From Nocardioides okcheonensis (GTDB lineage Bacteria; Actinomycetota; Actinomycetes; Propionibacteriales; Nocardioidaceae): DNA of 64,000 nucleotides. The stretch is taken from contig NZ_CP087710.1 in assembly GCF_020991065.1 (NCBI RefSeq), positions 2,666,001 through 2,730,000 of the forward strand. The letters are read 5' to 3'. Position numbers and translations under genes: made by a program. Below, piece after piece: positions 9,095 to 19,743 of this stretch (the stretch's first letter is position 1; every line of letters starts with the position of its first letter). Under the pieces are notes generated by a model. That model had not been told where the DNA came from and ran no database searches. It worked only from the letters and a program-made list of their open reading frames with translations.

Positions 9095-9331
9095 TCAGCG
9101 ACCGGTGGACGTGTAGGGCAGCAGGGCGAGCTCGCGCGCGTTCTTGACGGCGATGGCCACGTCGCGCTGGTGCTGGACGCAGTTGCCGGTCACGCGACGG
9201 GCGCGGATCTTGCCGCGGTCGGAGATGAACTTGCGGAGCAGCGTGGTGTCCTTGTAGTCGACACCGGTCGCCTTCTCCTTGCAGAACTGGCAAACCTTCT
9301 TCTTGGGCTTGCGCAGAATTGCCTTGGCCAT
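9095..9331 (-). CDS. rpsR: 30S ribosomal protein S18
   Basis: A 78-residue small-subunit platform protein that binds 16S rRNA together with S6. The core [23 protein letters not shown] is diagnostic (motif split here only by name, positions about 27-49). The N-terminus holds a CxxC pair (Cys14, Cys17) followed by a later Cys in TGNCVQHQ, so this is the zinc-binding C+ form. A strong AAAGGGAG ribosome site precedes ATG 9331. It is third in the rpsF-ssb-rpsR-rplI operon. Confidence 0.98.
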   Translation of the reverse strand: MAKAILRKPKKKVCQFCKEKATGVDYKDTTLLRKFISDRGKIRARRVTGNCVQHQRDVAIAVKNARELALLPYTSTGR

Positions 9332-9412
9332 TGTGGTGCTCCCTTTCAGTGAGCCCGGCCCTGAAGGCAATCAGGGACGGAATGGAATGAATGTGTTGCT
9401 GGGTCTTCCGGA

Positions 9413-10018
9413 TCAGAAGGGGGGCTCGTCGTTGCCGCCGCTGACCCCGGGCGTGGCCCACGGGTCGTTGGCGGGCGCGGACTGGCCGCCACCCTGCGGC
9501 TGGCCCTGGGACTGTCCGCCCCAGCCGCCGCCGCCCTGGGCGGGTGCCGGGCTGGCCCACGGGTCGTCGGCCGGTGCGGACTGCTGCCCGCCACCGCCAC
9601 CGCCCGCGTAGCCGCCGCCACCGCCGGAGTAGCCGCCGCCACCGCCGCCGGACCGCTGCGTCTTGGTGACCTTCGCCGATGCGGAGCGCAGCGACGGGCC
9701 GACCTCCTCGACGTCGATCTCGAAGACGGTGCGCTTCTCGCCCTCACGGGTCTCGTACTGACGCGACTTGAGGCGACCCTGGACGATCACGCGCATCCCT
9801 CGCTGGAGGGACTCGGCGACGTTCTCCGCGGCCTGGCGCCAGACAGCGCAGGAGAGGAACAGCGTGTCGCCGTCCTTCCACTCGTTGCTCTGGCGGTCGA
9901 AGGTGCGCGGGGTCGACGCGATCCGGAAGTTCGCGACGGGTGCCCCCGAGGGGGTGAACCGCAGCTCCGGGTCGTCGACCAGGTTGCCGACAACGGTGAT
10001 CGTGGTCTCGCCTGCCAT
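9413..10018 (-). CDS. ssb: Single-stranded DNA-binding protein
   Basis: A 201-residue SSB that coats single strands during replication, repair and recombination and recruits partners. The OB fold covers about residues 1-110 ([38 protein letters not shown]). A glycine-rich disordered tail (about 122-190) follows, ending in the acidic tip GGNDEPPF, which matches the partner-binding tip of the family. Placement between rpsF and rpsR is the classic arrangement. It is probably the main housekeeping SSB; no second copy is seen in the window. Confidence 0.97.
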   Translation of the reverse strand: MAGETTITVVGNLVDDPELRFTPSGAPVANFRIASTPRTFDRQSNEWKDGDTLFLSCAVWRQAAENVAESLQRGMRVIVQGRLKSRQYETREGEKRTVFEIDVEEVGPSLRSASAKVTKTQRSGGGGGGYSGGGGGYAGGGGGGQQSAPADDPWASPAPAQGGGGWGGQSQGQPQGGGQSAPANDPWATPGVSGGNDEPPF

Positions 10019-10131
10019 GTCAGGTCTCCTCTAGATGTCCCTGTTGATCCGGGGTGCTCCCGGTGCCATGCCCATCAAACAGGCACGGACCGACAGCGGG
10101 AAGGTGCTATCCACAGATGCCGCGAGGGCGA

Positions 10132-10422
10132 TCAGTGGGCGTCGGGACGCATGACCTTCGTGCGCAGGATCGACTCGTTCAGGCCGAGCTGGCGGTCGAA
10201 CTCCTTGACCGTCGCGGGCTCCGCGGTCAGGTTGACGACGGCGTAGATGCCCTCGGCGTTCTTCTTGATCTCGTACGCCATCCGGCGACGACCCCACACG
10301 TCGACGGACTCGACCGAGCCGCCGTCCTTGCGGATCACGTTGAGGTACTTGTCGAGCGAGGGCTCGATGGTGCGCTCGTCGAGACTCGGGTCGAGGATGA
10401 CCATCACTTCATAGGCACGCAT
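10132..10422 (-). CDS. rpsF: 30S ribosomal protein S6
   Basis: A 96-residue protein with the S6 ferredoxin-like fold. Hallmarks are [16 protein letters not shown] at the start, [19 protein letters not shown] in the middle and the C-terminal [11 protein letters not shown]. It pairs with S18 on the 30S platform. ATG 10422 follows an excellent AGGAGGTGGAG site. It is the first gene of the four-gene leftward operon; the 195-bp gap upstream must hold the operon promoter. S6:S18 feedback on the leader occurs in other bacteria, but I did not find that RNA motif here. Confidence 0.98.
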   Translation of the reverse strand: MRAYEVMVILDPSLDERTIEPSLDKYLNVIRKDGGSVESVDVWGRRRMAYEIKKNAEGIYAVVNLTAEPATVKEFDRQLGLNESILRTKVMRPDAH

Positions 10423-10617
10423 AGCGGTCTCCACCTCCTCTGGGCTAGAGCGGCCACGGGCTTTCCGTGGCAGGAGGGCTGTGCGTCCGCGGCGCCTGGC
10501 ATGGGGCCGGACCCGCGGTCGGTCGCCCGGAGGCAACCGGGAGAGGCTACCAGCGCGCGGCCGGCGCGCCGGAATCGTCGTGGGCCGACCGCGGTGGCCG
10601 GCACGGCGAGGCGTGGG

Positions 10618-11175
10618 TCAGGGAGCGGCGCGGCGCAGCGCGGCGAGCGCGGTGCCCGCGATCGAGCCCAGCAGCGCGAGCCAGTAGCCGACGCCGCGAC
10701 CCTCGTCGAAGAGGTCGCACAGCGCTCCGAGGTCCTTGCTGCAGTCGGGCCCCGGCGTCGTCACCAGGGCGAGCAGGGTGAGCAGGGTGCCGAGCGCGAA
10801 GAGGGCGAGCACGACCGTGCGCGCGGGCAACCGGATGGCTGAGCCCACGAGGTGCAGCACCAGAACGGCAGCGCCGGCGAGGGCGAGCAGTGCCCCCAGC
10901 CAGCCCCACGCCCCGTGCCAGGCCGTGATCGAGGTGGTGTTCGACGCCGGCATCGGCACGTCGACCGACCACGTGTAGTAGGGCAGGAGGGAGCCCAGGA
11001 ACACCAGCAGGCCGGCACCGATCGTCGCGAGGTCGAGCGGGTTCGCCTTCCTCAGCGTGGCGACGGCCTCGTCGGCCCGGCGCGAGGCGTCCGCGCTCGA
11101 CCAGCCCGACCCCGGGGTCGCGGGATCGGGCGTCGGCTCGGGCGTCGGCTCGGCGCCGGGAGTGGTGTCGGACAT
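10618..11175 (-). CDS. Membrane protein of unknown function (four TM helices)
   Basis: A 185-residue protein. A Pro/Thr-rich hydrophilic head (about 1-45) is followed by four hydrophobic helices at roughly 58-75, 95-115, 123-142 and 160-180. Loop residues include PYYTWSVDVP and a CSKDLGALCDLF pair of cysteines on one side of the membrane. ATG 11175 follows GAGGGGGAGAG. I do not recognise a named family; similar small four-helix proteins sit near rpsF in related genomes, but that is from general memory of synteny. It is divergent from the kinase gene at 11397. Confidence 0.65.
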   Translation of the reverse strand: MSDTTPGAEPTPEPTPDPATPGSGWSSADASRRADEAVATLRKANPLDLATIGAGLLVFLGSLLPYYTWSVDVPMPASNTTSITAWHGAWGWLGALLALAGAAVLVLHLVGSAIRLPARTVVLALFALGTLLTLLALVTTPGPDCSKDLGALCDLFDEGRGVGYWLALLGSIAGTALAALRRAAP

Positions 11176-11384
11176 GGGCTCTCCCCCTCTGGGTGGCCCG
11201 CGACCGGGGCCGTGCACGCGACGACGATGGCGTACGCCCCGGCCCGTCGGCAAGGGTGCTGGCACCAGGTCCGGACCAGCCGGTCACGGTGGTCGACGGG
11301 GTGGTCGGGCCGCGCGACGAGGGCTCCGCGCGTTCGTGCGCCGGGCACCCTGTGGAGGAACGCCCACGGACGGCCGAGGCGCCG

Positions 11385-11390
11385 TAGCGT
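11385..11390 (+). promoter_or_regulatory. -10 box TAGCGT, leaderless start of kinase gene
   Basis: TAGCGT is 6 nt before GTG 11397; no ribosome site is present. Confidence 0.6.
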
Positions 11391-11396
11391 CGGGAC

Positions 11397-12329
11397 GTGT
11401 CCACGCACCCACGCTCCCGGTCCGGCACCGTGGTGGCCGGGCGCTACGCCCTCCTCGAGCAGGTGGGCGCGGGCGGCATGGGGTCGGTGTGGCGGGCCCG
11501 TGACGAGCGCACCGGCGACGAGGTCGCGGTCAAGGTGCTGGGCAGGCCCGGGTCGGCGCTGCTCGCCCGCTTCGTGCGGGAGCAGGCGGTGCGGGTGCGC
11601 CACCCGCACGTCGTCGCACCGCACGGCTGGGCGGCCGAGGACGACCTGGTGGTGCTGGCCATGGAGCTGGTGCGCGGCGGCTCGGTGGCCGACCTGCTGC
11701 GCGAGCACGGTCCGCTCGACGCCGGGACGGTCGCGCTGCTGGTCGAGCAGCTGCTGATGGGGCTCGGCGCGGTGCACGCCGCCGGGCTGGTGCACCGCGA
11801 CGTCAAGCCCGCCAACCTGATGCTCGAGGCCACCTGCGACGGGGGGCCGCACCTGCGCCTGGGCGACTTCGGGGTGGCCGCACCCGTCGCCGACCGCCGC
11901 TTCACCACCGTCCCGGGCGCGATCGGCACCGACGGCTACATGGCGCCCGAGCAGGCACGCGGCGCCGCGCCCGACCCCACGCAGGACCTCTACGCGGTCG
12001 GCCGGGTCGCCCTCGAGCTGGTCACCGGGCTGCCGCCGCTGGAGCAGCGCGAGATCCCGTCCCACCCGCTGCGACCGCTGCTCGAGCGCCTGCTCGTGCC
12101 CGACCCCGAGCAGCGGATCGTCTCGGCGGAGGCCGCGTTGCGCCTGCTGCGCCGCCTGCCGGTGCCGCCGCCGGAGTGCCCCGCGGTCCCGGACCGCCTC
12201 GACCGCGCGTCCACCGGTGCCCCCGGCCCCGGGACGCCCGGTGCCGACGTCGTCGGCTGGGCGGCGGTCGCGGGCCTGCTCACCGTGATCGCGGGCTGTC
12301 TGTGGGTCCTCCTAGGGTGGTGGGCATGA
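11397..12329 (+). CDS. Membrane-anchored Ser/Thr protein kinase
   Basis: A 310-residue Hanks-type kinase with one C-terminal membrane helix (about 283-308). Visible are the Gly-rich loop GAGGMGSV (24-31), catalytic Lys46 in VAVKVL, the catalytic loop VHRDVKPANL, DFG in LGDFGVA, and APEQAR in the activation segment, so it should be active. The catalytic domain ends near residue 255. No PASTA or other extracellular sensor domain follows the helix, so unlike PknB the kinase faces only the cytoplasm. The gene overlaps the start of the endonuclease IV gene by 4 nt. Its targets are unknown. Confidence 0.9.
   Translation: MSTHPRSRSGTVVAGRYALLEQVGAGGMGSVWRARDERTGDEVAVKVLGRPGSALLARFVREQAVRVRHPHVVAPHGWAAEDDLVVLAMELVRGGSVADLLREHGPLDAGTVALLVEQLLMGLGAVHAAGLVHRDVKPANLMLEATCDGGPHLRLGDFGVAAPVADRRFTTVPGAIGTDGYMAPEQARGAAPDPTQDLYAVGRVALELVTGLPPLEQREIPSHPLRPLLERLLVPDPEQRIVSAEAALRLLRRLPVPPPECPAVPDRLDRASTGAPGPGTPGADVVGWAAVAGLLTVIAGCLWVLLGWWA
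12313..12318 (+). promoter_or_regulatory. -10 box TAGGGT, leaderless start of endonuclease IV gene
   Basis: TAGGGT lies 7 nt before ATG 12326, inside the last codons of the kinase gene, giving the downstream gene its own leaderless transcript. Confidence 0.6.
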
Positions 12330-13135
12330 GCACCCCGTCGCCCGCCCTCCCCGTCGGCGCCCACGTCGAGCAGACCGACCCGGTCGCCGAGGCCGTGGCC
12401 CGGCAGACCACGCTCGTGCAGTTCTTCCTGGGCGACCCGCAGGGCTACAAGGGCCCCGAGATCCGGTTCGAGGGCGGCGCGGCCGCGCTCCGCACGGCGG
12501 CTGCGGAGGCGGGGGTCGACCTCTACGTCCACGCGCCCTACGTCGTCAACGTCGCCACCACCAACAACCGGATCCGGATCCCGAGCCGCAAGCTGCTGCA
12601 GCAGCACATGGACGCCGCCGCCGAGATCGGCGCGAAGGGCCTGGTGGTCCACGGCGGCCACGTCGGCAAGGACGACGACCCGGCGGTCGGCTTCGACAAC
12701 TGGCGCAAGGCGATCGAGGCCACCGACCTCAAGATCCCGCTGCTCATCGAGAACACCGCCGGCGGCGACAACGCGATGGCCCGCCACCTCGACCGGATCG
12801 CCGGCGTCTGGGACGCGGTCTCCTCCGCCGAGGGCGCCGACCGGGTCGGGTTCTGCCTCGACACCTGCCACGCCTGGGCGGGCGGCATCGAGCTCGGCGA
12901 CGCGGTCGAGCGGATCCGCGCCATCACCGGCCGCATCGACCTGGTCCACGCCAACGACTCGCGCGACGCCTTCGACTCCGGCGCCGACCGGCACGCCAAC
13001 TTCGGCCAGGGCCACCTGCCGCCCGACGAGTTCGCCGCGGTGGTCCGCGAGGCCGGCGCCCCGGTGATCTGCGAGACGCCCGGCGGTGCCGCCGAGCACG
13101 CCGCCGACTTCGCCTGGCTGCGCGAGCGCCTCTGA
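12326..13135 (+). CDS. nfo: Endonuclease IV family protein (deoxyribonuclease IV)
   Basis: A 269-residue TIM-barrel AP endonuclease family 2 member. These zinc enzymes cut DNA 5' of abasic sites in base-excision repair. Metal-ligand segments are visible in order: YVHAPYVVN (about 70-78), VVHGGHVG, LLIENTAGG, FCLDTCHAWAGG, LVHANDSRDAFDSGADRHANFGQGH (described by its His and Asp residues) and ICETPGG. The set resembles the canonical zinc site, so it is probably catalytic. ATG 12326 is fixed by the -10 box in the preceding gene. The gene symbol is by family; it is short but normal for this actinobacterial type. Confidence 0.9.
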   Translation: MSTPSPALPVGAHVEQTDPVAEAVARQTTLVQFFLGDPQGYKGPEIRFEGGAAALRTAAAEAGVDLYVHAPYVVNVATTNNRIRIPSRKLLQQHMDAAAEIGAKGLVVHGGHVGKDDDPAVGFDNWRKAIEATDLKIPLLIENTAGGDNAMARHLDRIAGVWDAVSSAEGADRVGFCLDTCHAWAGGIELGDAVERIRAITGRIDLVHANDSRDAFDSGADRHANFGQGHLPPDEFAAVVREAGAPVICETPGGAAEHAADFAWLRERL

Positions 13136-13259
13136 CCCGGGTCCCCGCGCTCGAGGAGAGCGCGGCGAGGGCGCGGGCGACGGCGATCGGGAAAACCTGT
13201 CAAGAAAGTTCTGACACGGGTGCAACCAAAGCGGTGCGAGCGGCGTCTGTACCGGTGAA

Positions 13260-13294
13260 GGGACCAGACACGTACGGGGGTCGTGTCTGGTCCC
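13260..13294. promoter_or_regulatory. Perfect inverted repeat overlapping the femX-like promoter
   Basis: GGGACCAGACACG (13260-13272) is perfectly inverted at 13282-13294, with a 9-nt loop. The right arm ends 3 nt before the -10 box TAGCCT, so the palindrome covers the -35 area. It could end nfo transcription, act as an operator for the FemX/racemase operon, or both. Confidence 0.65.
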
Positions 13295-13297
13295 TTG

Positions 13298-13303
13298 TAG
13301 CCT
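13298..13303 (+). promoter_or_regulatory. -10 box TAGCCT, leaderless start of the femX-like gene
   Basis: TAGCCT is 7 nt before GTG 13311, directly after the 13-bp inverted repeat. Confidence 0.65.
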
Positions 13304-13310
13304 CTCCGGA

Positions 13311-14447
13311 GTGACGACCCGCCTGACGCTCCGCCCGATCTCCGCGCAGGAGCACCGCGACTTCATCGCCGGCCAGTCGTCCGCCAGCTTCCTCCAGACA
13401 CCCGCGTGGGCGTCGGTGAAGGCGGAGTGGCGCTCGGAGTCGGTCGGCTGGCACGACGGCGACACGCTGGTCGGCGTCGGCCTCGTGCTCTACCGCCAGC
13501 TGCCGAAGGTGAAGCGCTACCTCGCCTACCTCCCCGAGGGCCCGGTCATCGACTGGGCCGACGACGACCTCGCCGCCTGGCTGGCCCCGCTGGTGTCGCA
13601 CCTGAAGGCCAACGGCGCCTTCGCGGTGCGGATGGGTCCGCCCGTGGTGACCCGCCGCTGGTCGGCCGAGCAGGTCAAGGCCGGCATCGCCGACCCGGCC
13701 GTACGCCGCCTCGGCGACGTCCCGCCGCTCGAGCGCTGCCAGCAGGGTGCCCGGGTGGTCGCCCAGCTGCACGAGCTCGGGTGGCAGCAGCAGGGCACCG
13801 AGGGCGGCTTCGCGGCCGGCCAGCCGCAGTTCAACTTCCAGGTCCCGCTGGTCGGTGACGACGGCGCGCCGCGCACCGAGGCGGACGTGCTCGCCGGGAT
13901 GAACCAGCTGTGGCGGCGCAACATCAAGAAGGCCGACAAGTCGGGGGTCGAGGTGCGTCGTGGCGGTCCCGAGGACCTCGAGGCGTTCCACGCCCTCTAC
14001 GCCCACACCGCCGAGCGCGACCACTTCACCCCGCGCCCGCTGTCCTACTTCCGCACGATGGTCGACGCGCTCGGCGCCGAGGACCCCGACCGGATCCAGC
14101 TCTGGCTGGCCCGCCACGAGGGCGACCTCGTGGCGGCCACCATCGCGATCCGCGTCGGCACGCACGCTTGGTACTCCTACGGCGCCTCCTCGACCGAGAA
14201 GCGCGAGGTCCGCGGCTCCAACGCCGTGCAGTGGGCCATGATCCGCCACGCCCTCGCGGCGGGGGCCGCCGTCTACGACCTGCGCGGCATCACCGAGACC
14301 CTCGACGCCGACGACCCGCACGTCGGGCTGATCCAGTTCAAGGTCGGCACCGGCGGCCAGGCGGTCGAGCACGCCGGCGAGTGGGACCTGCCGCTCAACC
14401 GGGCGATCTACAAGGCGTTCCAGCTCTACCTGGCCCGGAGGGGGTGA
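13311..14447 (+). CDS. FemX/FemAB-type peptidoglycan branch aminoacyltransferase
   Basis: A 378-residue cytoplasmic aminoacyl-tRNA-dependent ligase of the Fem family. These attach the first branch amino acid to lipid II; in LL-diaminopimelate actinobacteria this is glycine. Two GNAT-like halves are visible: the first has FLQTPAWASVKAEWRSE (about 27-43), and the second has QLWRRNIKKADKSGVEVRRG followed by DHFTPRPLSYFRTMVD and the C-terminal YDLRGITETLDADDPHVGLIQFK region typical of FemX (given by its core residues). The coiled-coil insert of staphylococcal FemA is absent. It is followed after 4 bp by an alanine-racemase-like gene, a pairing known from other actinobacteria. Confidence 0.85.
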   Translation: MTTRLTLRPISAQEHRDFIAGQSSASFLQTPAWASVKAEWRSESVGWHDGDTLVGVGLVLYRQLPKVKRYLAYLPEGPVIDWADDDLAAWLAPLVSHLKANGAFAVRMGPPVVTRRWSAEQVKAGIADPAVRRLGDVPPLERCQQGARVVAQLHELGWQQQGTEGGFAAGQPQFNFQVPLVGDDGAPRTEADVLAGMNQLWRRNIKKADKSGVEVRRGGPEDLEAFHALYAHTAERDHFTPRPLSYFRTMVDALGAEDPDRIQLWLARHEGDLVAATIAIRVGTHAWYSYGASSTEKREVRGSNAVQWAMIRHALAAGAAVYDLRGITETLDADDPHVGLIQFKVGTGGQAVEHAGEWDLPLNRAIYKAFQLYLARRG

Positions 14448-14451
14448 CGAC

Positions 14452-15531
14452 GTGAGCCTCACCCTGACCGTCGACGGCGCGCGCTGGCGCGCCCACCTCC
14501 TCGCCACCGCCACCCGGAGCCCCGGCCTGGTCCCGGTGGCCAAGGGCAACGGCTACGGCCTGTCGCTCGGGCGCCTCGCCCGCCGGGCCCAGTGGCTGGC
14601 CGACCACGTCGCCGAGACCGGCGCCCCCCTCGACCTGCTCGCGGTCGGCACCTACGACGAGCTCGGCGAGGTGACCCCGCGCTACGACGGCGACGTCCTG
14701 GTGATGACCCCGTGGCGGCCCTTCGGCGCCGCCCTCGACCTCGACGACCGCACGGCCGCCCGGGTGGTGCACACGGTCAGCCGGCCCGACGACCTCGCCG
14801 CGCTGCGCGAGCGGCACCCGTCCGCCCGGTTCGTCCTCGAGCAGCTCACCTCGATGCGGCGCCACGGCATGACCCGGCGCGAGCTCGAGGCGGCGGCCCA
14901 GGCGCTCGGGACCGCGCGCAGCGGCCTGCGCGGCGTCGCGCTCCACCTGCCGCTGGGCACCACCTCCCACCTCGGCGAGGTGAGCCGGCTGGTCAACGAC
15001 GTGGTGGCCTCCGGGCTGCCCACCCGCACGGTCTACGTCTCGCACCTCACGCACGCCGAGATGGGCACGCTCTCCAGCCGCTACCCGGACTTCACGATCC
15101 GCCCGCGGATCGGGACCGACCTCTGGCTCGGCGACCGCGGCGCGCTGCGGGTCACCGCCACGGTGCTCGACGTGCACCCGGTCGAGCGGGGCGACGTGTT
15201 CGGCTACCGCGGCCGCAGCGCCCCCAAGAGCGGGCACATCGTCGTGGTCAGCGGCGGCACCGCCCACGGCATCGGGCTCGAGGCACCCACCGGTGACCAG
15301 TCGCTGCGGGCGCGGGCCGCCACGCTGGCCCGCGGCGGCATGGACGCCGCCGGCTTCGTCCGCTCGCCGTTCTCCATCGACGGCAAGCAGCGGCTGTTCG
15401 CCGAGCCGCCGCACATGCAGGCGTCGATGCTGTTCCTGCCCTCAGGCGCGCGCACGCCCCGCATCGGTGAGCAGGTCGACGTCCGGGTGCGGTTCACCGC
15501 CACCGACGTCGACCGCGTCGTCGTCGACTGA
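14452..15531 (+). CDS. Alanine-racemase-like PLP protein
   Basis: A 359-residue PLP-dependent protein with the racemase fold: an N-terminal TIM barrel carrying the likely PLP lysine in VPVAKGNGYGLS (Lys at about 30) and a C-terminal beta domain ending near GEQVDVRVRF. It is shorter and more divergent than housekeeping Alr, and the canonical RxGxxxYG segment that supplies the second catalytic tyrosine is only weakly kept (DVFGYRGR), so I name it alanine-racemase-like. A supply role for the adjacent FemX-type ligase or for cell-wall D-amino acids is inference. GTG 14452 has a GGAGGGGGTG ribosome site. Its last 90 bp overlap the convergent membrane gene. Confidence 0.75.
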   Translation: MSLTLTVDGARWRAHLLATATRSPGLVPVAKGNGYGLSLGRLARRAQWLADHVAETGAPLDLLAVGTYDELGEVTPRYDGDVLVMTPWRPFGAALDLDDRTAARVVHTVSRPDDLAALRERHPSARFVLEQLTSMRRHGMTRRELEAAAQALGTARSGLRGVALHLPLGTTSHLGEVSRLVNDVVASGLPTRTVYVSHLTHAEMGTLSSRYPDFTIRPRIGTDLWLGDRGALRVTATVLDVHPVERGDVFGYRGRSAPKSGHIVVVSGGTAHGIGLEAPTGDQSLRARAATLARGGMDAAGFVRSPFSIDGKQRLFAEPPHMQASMLFLPSGARTPRIGEQVDVRVRFTATDVDRVVVD

Positions 15532-16705
15532 CGCGTCGGCCAGGACCGCCACCACCAGCCACAGCAGCCCCACCGTGCGGACCAGCACGGCCAGCCAGTA
15601 GGCCCGTACGTCGTCGGTCACGGTCGGCTCGATCGCCCCGCCGACGTACCAGCCGGTGACCACCCAGCTCACCACCTCGCAGGCCTGCCACACCAGCAGG
15701 TCGCGCCAGCGGCGCACCGCGAGGGCGGCGAGCGGCAGCACGACCAGGCCCAGCTCGGGTGCCGCCGAGCCGGACACGAGGATCGCCGCCACCAGCAGGA
15801 CCAGCCCCGCGCCGGCGGCGGTGCGCGGTCCGCGGCGACCGGTCCGGGCCACCATCCACGCGACCGCGGCGGCGGCCAGGGCCAGCACCGCGACGGCGAC
15901 GACGGTGCGGGTGGTGCGCGACGGGGTGTGGCCGGCCTGCTGGAGGACCAGCCAGAGCGAGCCGACGTCGGCCCGCTCGAGGTCGGCGCGCCCCGGGACG
16001 GTGACCACGACGTACGCCGCCGCCGCGGCGAGCACCGCGTCGAACCGGTCCCGCAGCCCGGCCCGGCCGTCGCGGCGGCCGACGGCGAGGACACCGGCGA
16101 GGGCCACCGCGACCGGCAGGGCCACCGCCGCGCCGATCCCGGCGCCGACGCCGGCGAGCCAGGGCCGCCCGGTGGTCCACCCCCAGAGCAGGACCGCGAC
16201 GCCGACCGCGGCGAGCGCCTCCCACGACAGCCAGTGGACGACCAGGACGGGCGCCATCGCCCAGCCGGCCGCTGCCCACGGCCGCCGCGGGTCGACCCGC
16301 GCGAGGAGAGCGGTGGCGAGCAGGAGGAGCGGCGCGAGCAGGAGCGCGAGGCCGACCGCCGTCGCGACGGTGCCCGACCCCGGGACCAGCCCCGCGACGC
16401 GCTCCAGCAACCCCGTCACCTCGGGCGGGCCGGCCGAGGTCACCGGCCGGCCGGCGAGCGCGGTCCAGCAGAGCTCGGCGTAGGGCTGCTCCTCGTTGCC
16501 CCACCCGGACGGCACGCAGGCCGACTTGCTGACCATCCCCGCCGCGAGCGCGACGCCGGTGGCGCCGAGCAGGATGCGGGTGGGGGTCCACCACGGGTGG
16601 GTCCCGGCGTGCTCGCCGAGGGGTCCGCCGACGACCTCCGAGAGCCGGGCCGCGGTCGGGTCGGCCCGGGTCGGCGACTCCACCGCGGTCTCGTCCATCG
16701 CGGCG

Positions 16706-16725
<20 letters not shown>
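15442..16725 (-). CDS. Multi-pass membrane protein, putative GT87-type glycosyltransferase
   Basis: A 427-residue protein with about ten hydrophobic helices from residue 50 onward. The arrangement, an early luminal loop with two cysteines (KSACVPSGWGNEEQPYAELCW) described here by its Cys residues, then alternating helices and short loops, resembles the DUF2029/GT87 polyprenyl-phosphate-mannose-dependent transferases. Such a gene also sits beside ponA1 in mycobacteria. The catalytic Asp motif is not clear, so this is moderate. GTG 16725 overlaps the end of ponA by 20 nt; ATG 16698 is an alternative. The 3' end runs 90 bp into the antisense of the racemase-like gene. Confidence 0.6.
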
Positions 16726-19054
<2,329 letters not shown>

Positions 19055-19060
19055 CCGGAA

Positions 19061-19066
19061 AGGGTA
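19061..19066 (-). promoter_or_regulatory. -10 box TACCCT, leaderless start of ponA
   Basis: On the minus strand TACCCT is 6 nt before GTG 19054, with no ribosome site. Confidence 0.6.
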
Positions 19067-19107
19067 CGGGTGGCGCTCGGAGATCCCTGATTCGTCGTTC
19101 TCGGATA

Positions 19108-19120
19108 TATCGGTACGATA
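19108..19120. promoter_or_regulatory. Candidate PadR operator TATCGGTACGATA
   Basis: A perfect 13-bp odd palindrome (TATCG-GTA-CGATA) in the 72-bp ponA/padR divergent region. It overlaps the padR -10 box TACGAT (19114-19119), which lies 7 nt before ATG 19127. Position and symmetry suit PadR autoregulation, and it may reach the ponA promoter about 45 bp away. Confidence 0.55.
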
Positions 19121-19126
19121 GATCGC

Positions 19127-19705
19127 ATGGCACGCCGTGGTGACACCATCGAGCTCGCAGTCCTCGGACTGCTGCACGAGGGACCCATGCACGGCTACGA
19201 GCTGCGCAAGCGGCTCAACCTGATGCTGGGGTGGGGCCGGGTGCTGTCCTACGGCTCGCTCTACCCGGCACTGAAGAAGATGCTGCGCGCCGCCCTCATC
19301 ACCGAGGCCGCGACGACGACCACCACGACGAGCCGCCGTCCGCGGATCGTCTACGAGGTCACCGAGGCGGGGCACGAGGAGTTCCACCGCCTCATGTCGG
19401 AGGTCGGTCCCACCGCGTGGGAGGACGACAACTTCGACATCCGGTTCGCCTTCTTCTCCTCCACCGACATGGAGATCCGCCTGCGCGTCCTCGAGGGACG
19501 TCGCTCGCGGCTCCAGGAGCGCCTGGCACGGGTCCAGGCCGAGCTCGAACGCACCCAGGCCGAGGTCGACCGGTACGCCGGCGAGCTCCAGCGCCACGGC
19601 GTGGAGTCCGTCGAGCGCGAGGTGCGGTGGCTGTCGGACCTGATCCGCGCAGAGCGCGGCGACGACACCCCGGCGGCACCGCCGACCAGCCAGCAGTCCA
19701 GCTAA
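19127..19705 (+). CDS. PadR family transcriptional regulator
   Basis: A 192-residue regulator. The N-terminal winged helix (about 1-85) has the family signature [20 protein letters not shown] and [12 protein letters not shown], followed by the wing with a run of threonines (about 64-69). The C-terminal half (about 105-175) is a long helical Vir_act_alpha_C-like dimerisation region with coiled-coil character. PadR proteins are ligand-responsive repressors; the ligand is unknown. It is 38 bp upstream of the inositol-phosphate synthase gene, on the same strand, as in streptomycete gene order, so control of ino1, itself and perhaps ponA is plausible. Confidence 0.9.
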   Translation: MARRGDTIELAVLGLLHEGPMHGYELRKRLNLMLGWGRVLSYGSLYPALKKMLRAALITEAATTTTTTSRRPRIVYEVTEAGHEEFHRLMSEVGPTAWEDDNFDIRFAFFSSTDMEIRLRVLEGRRSRLQERLARVQAELERTQAEVDRYAGELQRHGVESVEREVRWLSDLIRAERGDDTPAAPPTSQQSS

Positions 19706-19743
19706 CCAGCAATCACAGACCCAGCAACGAGAAGGAGAGCCCC

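Noticed and set aside
14395-15414. Leftward frame opposite the racemase-like gene
   Set aside because: Shadow frame without ribosome site or recognisable domain; the plus-strand gene has a clear PLP lysine motif.
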